64,000 nt of DNA. Source: Lentzea alba. Lineage in GTDB: Bacteria > Actinomycetota > Actinomycetes > Mycobacteriales > Pseudonocardiaceae. The stretch is from the NCBI RefSeq assembly GCF_011067745.1, contig NZ_JAAMPJ010000002.1:620001-684000 (forward strand), in the 5' to 3' direction. The translations under genes and the position numbers were made by a program. The notes beneath the pieces were generated by a model. It ran no database searches. It saw nothing but the letters and a program-made list of their open reading frames with translations, and was not told where the DNA came from. Shown in pieces: positions 52,313-60,062 of this stretch (its first letter is position 1; each line of letters opens with the position of its first letter).

Positions 52313-53450
52313 GCAACGCCTCCATCAGGTAGTAGTCGCCGTAGGGCAGGGAGACCTCGATGCCGGTCTCGATGCGGCGGTTGCGGGTGCCGCGCGCCAG
52401 GATGGCCTCATGTCGTTCGGAACGAGTCGTCAAACACGTGCGGCACAACGCTTCCAGGATGCGCAACGCAGCCACGTAGTAGGAGGCACGGCCCGACGCG
52501 CGAGACAGGTCGATCAGCCCGCACGCCATGATGGCGCCCGCCGACGAGTCCTTGACGTCGTTGGGCGCCAACGGTGAGCGGTAGTCCCACACCGGAATGT
52601 GGTCGGGGGTAAGGGCGTCCAGTGCGAAGTCCGCGAGTTTTCGTGCTGCGTCGAGGAACTCGGGACGGCGAGTACGCCGGTACATCGTCGTGAAACCGTA
52701 GATGCCCCACGCCTGTCCGCGCGACCAGCACGACGTCGGGCTGTAGCCCTGGTTCGTGTTGGGACCGATGTCCTCGCCCGTGTCCGGGTTGAAGTCGAAG
52801 ACGTGCGGCGTGGACCCGTCCGGGCGGATGAACTTCGAGCGCGTGGTCAGGGCGTGCGCGACCGCCACGTCCAGGAAGCGCGGGTCCCCGGTCTGCTCCG
52901 ACGCGAACGTCAGCAGGTCCAGGTTCATCATCGTGTCCATGATCGCTCGGCCGGCGTTCGCCGGTGTGCCGAGCGCTCCCCACGCCCTGATGAAGCGGCC
53001 TTTGTCGTTGTAGCGCTGGATCAACGACGACGCGGCCTGCACCGCGCCGTCCCGCCACGAGACGTCGCCGGTGAGCCGGAAGGCGGTCACCCACGACGGG
53101 TAGAAGAGGAAGCCCAGGTCGTGGATCGACGTGTCGGTGCGGCGCGGCGACAACCGCAGCGCCGACTCCACCGCCCACGTCTTGAACTGCTCGTCGCCGC
53201 TGTCGAGGTACGCGAGCCAGTGCATGCCCGGCCAGAAACCGCCGACCCAGCCGCCGGAACTGACGTAGATCCACTTCTCGAACTTCGTCTCCTCGGGGAA
53301 CGAGGTGACGTTCGGCGCGACCTGGCGCAGCCGTTTCAACGCGAAGTCCAGCGACTCGCGGAAAAGCCGTCCGGAAGAAGCCGACGCTTCTCCGGCCAAC
53401 AGTGGGGTCGCCGCGGCCGCACCGAGCAGGGTTCTGCGGCTGAACGCCAT
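52266..53450 (-). CDS. Glycoside hydrolase family 88 (unsaturated glucuronyl hydrolase), Tat-exported
   Basis: The 394-residue enzyme should release 4-deoxy-5-keto uronate from unsaturated oligosaccharides made by polysaccharide lyases. It starts with a Tat signal ([24 protein letters not shown], twin arginine in SRRTLLG). The GH88 alpha/alpha-barrel follows: [17 protein letters not shown], the catalytic-aspartate motif [28 protein letters not shown] and [21 protein letters not shown]. The ATG at 53450 is used; a GTG 24 bases upstream would extend the signal. The genes behind it (kduI fragment, kduD, IclR) process the same sugar. Confidence 0.9.
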   Translation of the reverse strand: MAFSRRTLLGAAAATPLLAGEASASSGRLFRESLDFALKRLRQVAPNVTSFPEETKFEKWIYVSSGGWVGGFWPGMHWLAYLDSGDEQFKTWAVESALRLSPRRTDTSIHDLGFLFYPSWVTAFRLTGDVSWRDGAVQAASSLIQRYNDKGRFIRAWGALGTPANAGRAIMDTMMNLDLLTFASEQTGDPRFLDVAVAHALTTRSKFIRPDGSTPHVFDFNPDTGEDIGPNTNQGYSPTSCWSRGQAWGIYGFTTMYRRTRRPEFLDAARKLADFALDALTPDHIPVWDYRSPLAPNDVKDSSAGAIMACGLIDLSRASGRASYYVAALRILEALCRTCLTTRSERHEAILARGTRNRRIETGIEVSLPYGDYYLMEALLRVLKPQRISRAIGL

Positions 53451-53612
53451 GAGGTCCGGGTTCTGCTTGTACACCAAAGGCCGCCTTTCATAAGCCTGAA
53501 CACGTCTCCGGCGGCGTGGAGACGGGAGGCTTGTTCCAGTCCACGGAACGTAGTTCCATGTTGGTCGGCGCACATCGTGTCACTCCGTCGCCCCGATCGG
53601 AAGGCATCCCAG

Positions 53613-53831
53613 ATGCAAATCAGGCACTCGCACGGAGACCGCATCGTCATCGGTGGCGCGACTCCGTCACCGGGCACACCGCTGATGCGCAACGAAGAAG
53701 CCGTGATCTCCCCGTCGTGGTTCGTCCACAGTGGAGCGGGTACGCACTCGTACTCGTTCGTCTGGGCCATGGGCGGCGAGAACCAGGCCTACGACGACAC
53801 GGACCCGGTCGCCGTGACGGAGCTGCGGTGA
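53613..53831 (+). pseudogene. kduI: C-terminal fragment of 5-keto-4-deoxyuronate isomerase
   Basis: The 72 codons from an ATG at 53613 encode the end of a KduI-type cupin: [38 protein letters not shown] followed by DPVAVTELR. Complete KduI has about 280 residues; the N-terminal 200, with three of the four zinc ligands, are missing, and the sequence upstream shows no remnant that I can see. The stop overlaps the kduD start (GTGA), so the tail may survive because it keeps kduD translation coupled. Without the isomerase the uronate route would need another enzyme. Confidence 0.7.
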
Positions 53832-54553
53832 GCTTCTCCCTCGAAGGCAAGACGGCCGTGGTGACCGGCGCTCGCACGGGCATCGGCCGAGCCATCGCCC
53901 GCGGCCTGCACGACGCGGGTGCCCAGCTGATCCTGGTGGGCCGCGGCGACCTGGCCGACGTCGCTCCGGCTCTGGCCACGGTCTCCGTCGACCTCGCCGA
54001 CCCGGCCTCGATCGAACCCGCGCTGGCACCGGTCCTCGCCGAACACCGCGTGGACGTGCTCGTCAACAACGCCGGCACGATCCACCGAGGCGCCGCCGTG
54101 GACGTCTCGCTGGCGGACTGGCAGCGGGTGATGGCCGTGAACCTCGACTCGGCGTTCGAGATCTCGAAGCTCTGCGGAGCTCAGATGATCGCGAACGGCG
54201 GCGGCAAGGTCGTCAACATCGCGTCGCTGCTGTCCTTTCAGGGCGGAATCCTCGTCTCGGCCTACACCGCCTCGAAGCACGCGCTCGTCGGCATGACGAA
54301 GCTGTTGGCCAACGAGTGGGCCGCATCGAACGTGCAGGTCAACGCCATCGCACCGGGGTACGTCGAAACGAACAACACGGCCCCGCTCCGCGCCGACCCC
54401 GACCGCGAACCAGCCATCCGGGGCCGCATCCCGGCCGGCCGCTGGGGCACCCCGGAGGATCTGGTGGGCCCGGCGGTGTTCCTTTCGTCCAGCGCGTCCG
54501 ATTATGTGACCGGACACGTACTGGTGGTCGATGGAGGCTGGCTGGCGAGATGA
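53828..54553 (+). CDS. kduD: 2-dehydro-3-deoxy-D-gluconate 5-dehydrogenase (SDR family)
   Basis: The 241-residue short-chain dehydrogenase has the cofactor motif [21 protein letters not shown], the NNAG motif ([13 protein letters not shown]), the catalytic Ser-Tyr-Lys set in [24 protein letters not shown], and the ending [16 protein letters not shown]. Position behind a kduI fragment and before an IclR gene fits KduD, which reduces the diketo sugar from uronate breakdown. The exact substrate is inferred. The GTG at 53828 overlaps the fragment's stop, and its own stop overlaps the next ATG. Confidence 0.85.
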   Translation: MSFSLEGKTAVVTGARTGIGRAIARGLHDAGAQLILVGRGDLADVAPALATVSVDLADPASIEPALAPVLAEHRVDVLVNNAGTIHRGAAVDVSLADWQRVMAVNLDSAFEISKLCGAQMIANGGGKVVNIASLLSFQGGILVSAYTASKHALVGMTKLLANEWAASNVQVNAIAPGYVETNNTAPLRADPDREPAIRGRIPAGRWGTPEDLVGPAVFLSSSASDYVTGHVLVVDGGWLAR

Positions 54554-55287
54554 CCGATACCGCCGTCGAAAAAACGCTCGCCGTGCTGGAGGCCCTGGCC
54601 GACCACACGCGCATCACCGACATCGCGCGCGTCACCGGCCTGCCGAAGTCCACGGTCCACCGTCTGCTCCAGGCGATGGTGGACCGCGGCTTCGCCACCT
54701 TGGGCTCGGACGGCTACCTGACCGGCCCGCGGGTACTGGCCCTGGCCGGCAAGGTGCTGCGTCCTCTGGACACAGTGGAGCGAGCACGGCCGTTCCTGCG
54801 CTCGCTGCAGGAATCCACGGGGTGCACCGTGCACCTGGCCGTGCTGTTCGGCGACGAACTGGTCTACGTGGACAAGATCGAGGCCAACAAGCCGTACCGC
54901 ATGGCGTCTCGCCTGGGCATGTCGCTGCCGGCCCACGGCACCGCCATCGGCAAGGCCGTGCTGGCCTCGTTCTCCCCGTCCGAACTGGACGCGTACATCA
55001 CGCGGGTGGGCCTGCCGGGCCGCACGCCGCGCACGATCACCTCGTCCTCACGGCTGAAGTCACAGCTGGCACGGGTTCGGCGGTCGCGGTTCGCGCTGGA
55101 CGACGAGGAGAACGAGGTCGGCGTGCGCTGCGTGGGCGCCGCGATCCGGGACCACGCGGGAACGGTGATCGGCGGGCTGTCGGCGTCGGCGCTCGCGCTG
55201 GAACACTCGCTGCCCGAGATGATCGCGCTCGGGCCGCGGGTGCTGCGGGCGGCGGACGAGGTGTCAGCGGCACTCGGCTGGGTCTGA
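54550..55287 (+). CDS. IclR-family regulator (KdgR-like)
   Basis: The 245-residue protein has an N-terminal winged helix (KTLAVLEALADHTRITDIARVTGLPKSTVHRLLQAMVDRGFA) and a C-terminal effector domain (VERARPFLRSLQESTGCTVHLAVLFGDELVYVDKIE...SLPAHGTAIGKAVLAS). It is translationally coupled to kduD (ATGA). KdgR-type IclR proteins control uronate genes and respond to a pathway sugar acid, so it probably controls this locus. Confidence 0.88.
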   Translation: MTDTAVEKTLAVLEALADHTRITDIARVTGLPKSTVHRLLQAMVDRGFATLGSDGYLTGPRVLALAGKVLRPLDTVERARPFLRSLQESTGCTVHLAVLFGDELVYVDKIEANKPYRMASRLGMSLPAHGTAIGKAVLASFSPSELDAYITRVGLPGRTPRTITSSSRLKSQLARVRRSRFALDDEENEVGVRCVGAAIRDHAGTVIGGLSASALALEHSLPEMIALGPRVLRAADEVSAALGWV

Positions 55288-55309
55288 CCGGCGGCTCAGC
55301 GAACTCGCC

Positions 55310-56230
55310 TCAGGGTGTCAACACGATGTTCTCGGTCGACGCGATGCGCAGGTACCGATCCCAACATCTCGTGGCATGACTCGCCGCAGCGTCGGGAAGG
55401 TTCTCCGCTTCACTTTCCATCCAGGGAGTCGAGCCGAGTGAACACGCCAACAAGAACCTGACCAGTGTCTCTTTTTCGCGGGCATCCAGTTCGAAATGCG
55501 CACAGGTCTCCAGGTACACCGACTGCATGACTTCCCAGATCCGCAGCTCCGGTTCCGGATCGAAGTCCTGGTGGAGGTTGATCAGGAAGGTCGTCAGATC
55601 GCCGACGACGCCTGGTGCGGCCGCGCCCATGGTGTTCACGACGTTCTTCACCCGGATGACGAGGTGCCCCTCGACCTGGAGCCGTTCGGGCACAGGTCGC
55701 AACGGCCGGAGATCCCCCAACCTCGCCTGCACCACTTCGCGTTCGTCGTCTTCGCTGCCGTGCAACAACGTTCGCAACATCGACAGGCGATCCGCCAGCT
55801 CGGGGCGGATCACCTTCAGAATCGACTCCGCAACCTCCGGCACCGACTTTCCGGCCGTGAAGATGGCGATCTTGTCGGCCAGCGTCGGCGAGTACCCGAG
55901 GAGATCCTCAGACGACATGTCGTGCAGCAGCGGAATGATGACCTTGTTCGAACCGGCCATCTCCTTGGCGGTCAGGCCGCGCAACTCGTACTCGGGCCAG
56001 CGTTTGACGACGAAGTGCGGACTGATGACCACCAGGCCGTATCGCGCGATCGCGAGCCCCTTGTCGATGGAGCGCGAAAGACTGTCACCTGCGGTCAGCT
56101 CGAACTCGTCGTACCACACCCTGACCTTCGCGCGCCGCAAGTAATGCGCGAGCGGGCGCACCAAGCCTTCCTTGTCCTCGGACGCGTGCGAAATGAACAG
56201 TTCGATGTCGTCCAGGCCATCCGATGCCAT
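55310..56230 (-). CDS. TIR-domain protein
   Basis: The 306-residue protein begins with a TIR domain (about residues 9-140): IELFISHASEDKEGLVRPLAHYLRRAKVRVWYDEFELTAGDSL and LVVISPHFVVKRWPEYELRGL, where E81 sits four residues after the conserved tryptophan, the position of the NADase glutamate. A helical C-terminal region (about 150-300) may be the sensing or oligomerising part. Bacterial TIR proteins often deplete NAD in antiphage defence, but no partner gene (Thoeris ThsA, SIR2, Argonaute, CBASS) is next to it. Confidence 0.85.
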   Translation of the reverse strand: MASDGLDDIELFISHASEDKEGLVRPLAHYLRRAKVRVWYDEFELTAGDSLSRSIDKGLAIARYGLVVISPHFVVKRWPEYELRGLTAKEMAGSNKVIIPLLHDMSSEDLLGYSPTLADKIAIFTAGKSVPEVAESILKVIRPELADRLSMLRTLLHGSEDDEREVVQARLGDLRPLRPVPERLQVEGHLVIRVKNVVNTMGAAAPGVVGDLTTFLINLHQDFDPEPELRIWEVMQSVYLETCAHFELDAREKETLVRFLLACSLGSTPWMESEAENLPDAAASHATRCWDRYLRIASTENIVLTP

Positions 56231-56279
56231 GCCGCCTGAGGGTAGAGGACGACCCGTTCACATCAGCACGGCGCGTGGC

Positions 56280-57476
56280 TCAGCCCCGATGGAGCGTCGT
56301 GACCATCGCCTCGATCGCGATGCGCGGCTTCACGTTGACCTCGATCGCCTCCCGGCAGGCCAGCACCGCCTCCAACCGCCGCAGGATCGACTCCCGCGAC
56401 CACTGGGCAGCCGCGGTCCGCGAGTCCGAAGCCCGATCCGGATGCATCAACGCGGCCTCGGACCCCGTGTGCACGACCAGTGCATCCCGGTAGAACCCGG
56501 CGAGGTCCACCAAAGCCGTGTCGAGCGAGTCGCGCTGAGTCCGGGTGGCCCGGGACTTCTGCCGCTTCTCCAGATCCTTCAAAGCCCCCTTGGCCCCACG
56601 GGTGGCGGCGGCAGTCCCCTTGCCGGTGCCCCCTGCCCCCATCGCGGTTTCCAGGGCCTCCCGCTCAGCCTCGTTGCGAGCCTCGTTGGCCGTGGAGGCG
56701 TCCTCTTCCGCGGCCTTGATCAGCTCATCGGCACACGTGAAGACGTCAGCGGGCTTCCGCAACGCCAACGGAATCCGCAGCACGGCCTCACGACGTCCAC
56801 GAACCTGCTCGTCCACGGCCAACCGCCGCGCCCGCCCGACGTGCCCGCCGCAGACGGAAGCCGCCCACTGGGCCATCTCCGGCGCGATCCCGTCGACCGT
56901 CTCCAGGGCCGACGCGATCGCAGCGGGCCGGGGCGAGCCCAGCGACACGAGCCGGCAGCGCGAACGGATGGTCACCGACACGTCGTCCGGGTGGTCAGAA
57001 GGCGCGCACAGCAGGAACACCGTCCGCTCCGGCGGCTCCTCGACAGCCTTCAGCAGAGCGTTGGCTGCGCCCTCGGTCAACCGGTCGGCGTCCTCGATGA
57101 TCACCACCTGCCACCGCCCCGAGGTAGGCCGGCGAGCGGAGATCTGGACCAGCGACCGCATCTCGGCGACCGAGATCGACAACCCCTCGGGCGCCACGAC
57201 CCGCACGTCGGCGTGGGTGCCGTGCAACGACGTCCGGCATCCGGTGCACTCGCCGCAGCCGGGACGGTCGTCCGTCACCACGCACTGCAAAGCCCCGGCG
57301 AACGCACGCGCGGTGGACGAACGGCCGGAGCCGGGCGGGCCGGTGAAGAGCCAGGCGTGGGTCATCACGCCGGGCGCGGGAGTGCCGCCCGCAACGATCA
57401 TGGCCGCCGCCTCCGCGGCCGCCGACAGCGTGGCCACCGCGTCAGGCTGGCCGACGACCTCGTCCCACACGCTCAT
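56280..57476 (-). CDS. holB: DNA polymerase III delta-prime subunit
   Basis: The 398-residue clamp-loader subunit has the AAA+ pattern of HolB. VVGQPDAVATL is the box II region, the P-loop TGPPGSGRSST has arginine instead of the usual lysine, as often in delta-prime, and GCGECTGCRTSLHGTHADV supplies the four zinc cysteines. VVIIEDADRLTEGAANALLKAVEEPPERTVFLL and SRCRLVSL complete the AAA+ module. An Ala/Lys/Glu-rich insertion lies in the C-terminal part. It works in the replisome, loading the beta clamp. It follows the MFS-Tmk fusion gene, as tmk precedes holB in many bacteria. Confidence 0.93.
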   Translation of the reverse strand: MSVWDEVVGQPDAVATLSAAAEAAAMIVAGGTPAPGVMTHAWLFTGPPGSGRSSTARAFAGALQCVVTDDRPGCGECTGCRTSLHGTHADVRVVAPEGLSISVAEMRSLVQISARRPTSGRWQVVIIEDADRLTEGAANALLKAVEEPPERTVFLLCAPSDHPDDVSVTIRSRCRLVSLGSPRPAAIASALETVDGIAPEMAQWAASVCGGHVGRARRLAVDEQVRGRREAVLRIPLALRKPADVFTCADELIKAAEEDASTANEARNEAEREALETAMGAGGTGKGTAAATRGAKGALKDLEKRQKSRATRTQRDSLDTALVDLAGFYRDALVVHTGSEAALMHPDRASDSRTAAAQWSRESILRRLEAVLACREAIEVNVKPRIAIEAMVTTLHRG

Positions 57477-57500
57477 GGGTAGCAGTCTTCCAGCGAACGG

Positions 57501-59537
57501 TCAGACCGCGGCTTGGGGGACCGCGCGCCTGCGGGTCGCGAGCAGCGGCAGGATGGCGGAGCGGACTCGGTCGGCCACGACGTCGGCGTCACCGTCGGCC
57601 TCGACCACGACGTAGCGGTCCGGGTCGGCGGCGGCCATCTCGCTCAGCAGCCGCTGGACGCGCCAGTGGTGTTCCAGGCCGATCGCCTTGCCGTCGGCGA
57701 CCGGGCGGTCCAGCAGGATCGTCAGGTCGGGCCGCAACCGGCCGGTGGCCCAGTCGACCAGCCCTTCGAGTTCCTGGTGTTCCAGCGAACTGGTCGCGGT
57801 GAAGTGCGCCAGCGGCGAGTCGACGTAGCGCTCCATCACGACGACGGAACCCTCGTCCAGAGCGGGGCGCACCTGCCGTTCGACGACATCGGCGCGGACG
57901 GCGGCGGCTACGAGAGCCTGTGCACGCACGCCGGCCAATTCGACGGAGGACAGCATCGTGCGCAGGCGGCGTTCGTCGTGCTCGGGGTCGGCGGCCAGCA
58001 GCACCTCGACGCCCTCGGCACGCAACGCGGCGGCCAGGCGGCGGGCCTGCACGGACGTGTCCTCGCGGGTGTCGCCCTCGACCGCGATCAGCAGGCCCTT
58101 GGTGGCCCGGCGGCCGCGGATCGCCGCGAACAGCGACGACAGCACCGGCTCCTCGCGGCGGTCGTCCATCTGCCGGTACGCGACCAGACCGAGGACGATC
58201 GCGATCGCCGCGCCACCGAGCATGACCGGACGGGTCGCGTCGACCTCCATCGGGTGGCCGAAGACGCTGACCGTGCGCTTCTGCAGCAACGCGACCAGCA
58301 ACGGCGCACCGGCGGAAGCACCGAACAGCACGATCTTGAGCAACGACTGGATGAGCGCGACCGTGCGGCCGCGCATCTCGTCCTCGACCTGCGACCCCAC
58401 GATCGTCAGGCCGGTCAGGAACGCAACGCCGGCGCACGTGCCGACCAGCGCCACCGTGAGCAGCGCGATCCACAGGTGTGGAGCCAGCGCGACCATCACC
58501 AGCGTGACGCCGGCACCCACGATCGTGACGCCGAACAGCCGGTTGTAGGCGAGCCGCCGGGCCAGCCGCGGCGCGGTCGCCATGCCGATCGCCAGGCCGA
58601 CGAACACGGCCACGAACAGCAGGCCGAACGTCGAGGCGCCGCCCAGCAACGACTGCGCGTAGAGCTTCGCCGTCGCGATCACGACACCGGCCGCGGCGAA
58701 CGCGCCGATCATGCCGATCACCAGGCCGCGGACCAGCGGCGTCGCGGCGGCGAACCGGATGCCGTCGCGGAACATCGCGACGAAGCCCGGCTTGTCGGCG
58801 TCGACCTCCTTCTTCTTGGCCGCGACCCGGCCGGACAGCTCCGGCAGGCGGGTCGCGATCAGGATCGCGGAGGTGAAGTACAGCAGGCCGTTGATGATCA
58901 CCGCGATGGTCGCGATGTTGAACTCGAGGTTCCCGCCCTGCAGGTTCAGGTAGGCGGGGATGCCCGCGATCAGCGAGTACAGGCCGAAACCGCTGATCGT
59001 GGAGATGCCGTAGGTCATCACCAGGCCGAGCTGGTTCGCCGACTCCACCTGGTCCGGGCGGCGCAGCAGGTTCGGGACCGCCGACTCCTTGGCCGGGATC
59101 CACAGCATCGCGCAGCAGCCGACCAGAAAGTTCGCGACGAAGAGCCAGATCGGCGACCCGATCAGCGCGATCGAGATGAACAGCGAGCCGCGCAGGACGT
59201 CGCAGACGACCATCACCTTGCGGCGGTCGAACTTGTCCGCGAGCACGCCACCGATGGGCGCGAACAGGATGCCCGGCAGCAGCTGGGTGAGCACGACCAG
59301 CGACAGCGCGAACGACTGCCACTGGTAGCTGTTCATCATCTCGGAGACCAGACCGGTCAACGCGAGCAGTGACAGCCAGTCACCAACGCTGCACAGGTAG
59401 GTGACGAGCCACAGCCGGCGGAACGGCCGGATGGCCAGCACCGAGCGCAGCCGGTGGACCGTGGACACGCTGGACTCGGCCTGCCCTGTCTGGCCTGCCT
59501 CGGTCGCTCCTGTGTCCGCGTCCTGAATTTCAGTCAC
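57501..59537 (-). CDS. MFS transporter fused to a degenerate thymidylate-kinase domain
   Basis: The protein of about 678 residues has an N-terminal cytosolic stretch, an MFS_3-type transporter (about 35-445; AIRPFRRLWLVTYLCSVGDWLSLLAL, GVLADKFDRRKVMVVCDVLRG) and a C-terminal domain with the thymidylate-kinase fold (about 480-678). In that domain the P-loop GxxGxGK[ST] has become GDTREDTS and the DR[YH] motif is MERYVDS, so the phosphate-binding lysine is lost. It probably cannot make dTDP. The GTG at 59537 is used; a GTG 15 bases upstream is possible. Confidence 0.88.
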   Translation of the reverse strand: MTEIQDADTGATEAGQTGQAESSVSTVHRLRSVLAIRPFRRLWLVTYLCSVGDWLSLLALTGLVSEMMNSYQWQSFALSLVVLTQLLPGILFAPIGGVLADKFDRRKVMVVCDVLRGSLFISIALIGSPIWLFVANFLVGCCAMLWIPAKESAVPNLLRRPDQVESANQLGLVMTYGISTISGFGLYSLIAGIPAYLNLQGGNLEFNIATIAVIINGLLYFTSAILIATRLPELSGRVAAKKKEVDADKPGFVAMFRDGIRFAAATPLVRGLVIGMIGAFAAAGVVIATAKLYAQSLLGGASTFGLLFVAVFVGLAIGMATAPRLARRLAYNRLFGVTIVGAGVTLVMVALAPHLWIALLTVALVGTCAGVAFLTGLTIVGSQVEDEMRGRTVALIQSLLKIVLFGASAGAPLLVALLQKRTVSVFGHPMEVDATRPVMLGGAAIAIVLGLVAYRQMDDRREEPVLSSLFAAIRGRRATKGLLIAVEGDTREDTSVQARRLAAALRAEGVEVLLAADPEHDERRLRTMLSSVELAGVRAQALVAAAVRADVVERQVRPALDEGSVVVMERYVDSPLAHFTATSSLEHQELEGLVDWATGRLRPDLTILLDRPVADGKAIGLEHHWRVQRLLSEMAAADPDRYVVVEADGDADVVADRVRSAILPLLATRRRAVPQAAV

Positions 59538-59608
59538 CCCTACTCGGCCCACCCGTGGGATCAGCGTAACCGGATGAGGTGGGTGACGTTGCCGGACTCT
59601 CAGCTCGG

Positions 59609-60031
59609 CTAGCTGAAGATCGCCCCAAGAATGTTGACCAGGACCAGCACGAAGAAACCGATCACGACCAGGCAGCCGATGAACGCGGCCACCCCGCCGG
59701 ACTGCTTGGCGGGCTGTTGTTGTTGCGGCACAGGCATGTGCGCCGCCGGCACCCACGGCTGCGGCGCCTGTTGCTGCTGGGCCTGTTGGGTCCGCGGACG
59801 CCGGCCGCGGGGCCGCCGCTGCTCCTGCTCCATCGCCGACCAGATCGCCTGGCGCATTTCTTCCGTCGGCGTCGGCGGTGTAGGCACCGACACACGTGAC
59901 GTGGAGTACCCACCAGTCCACTGAGGAGTGACCCAGGTGTCGGCCGTCACCAGTCCCGCCAACGGGTCGGGGAACAGCCTGGGAGGCGGCGGGGCCTGAG
60001 TCCCGTCCGGACCGAACTCGTTCGTCGGCAC
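59609..60031 (-). CDS. Small tail-anchored Pro/Gln-rich protein
   Basis: The 140-residue protein is low-complexity, with Pro-, Arg- and Gln-rich stretches (QRRPRGRRPRTQQAQQQQAPQ). It ends in one membrane span (GGVAAFIGCLVVIGFFVLVLVNILGAIF), so the bulk faces the cytosol. The second of two close GTG codons (60031) is chosen because AGGAGG lies five bases upstream. It lies between topA and the MFS-Tmk gene; its function is unknown. Confidence 0.7.
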   Translation of the reverse strand: MPTNEFGPDGTQAPPPPRLFPDPLAGLVTADTWVTPQWTGGYSTSRVSVPTPPTPTEEMRQAIWSAMEQEQRRPRGRRPRTQQAQQQQAPQPWVPAAHMPVPQQQQPAKQSGGVAAFIGCLVVIGFFVLVLVNILGAIFS

Positions 60032-60062
60032 CGCCACCTCCTAGCCGGAAATCATCCGCGGC

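Noticed and set aside
52599..53612. Upstream continuation of the kduI fragment frame
   Set aside because: It is antisense to the GH88 gene and shows no KduI sequence, so only the last 72 codons are counted.
55310..57476. TIR gene plus neighbour as a two-gene defence system
   Set aside because: The next gene is holB, a core replication gene on a separate unit; no Thoeris, CBASS or SIR2 partner is present.
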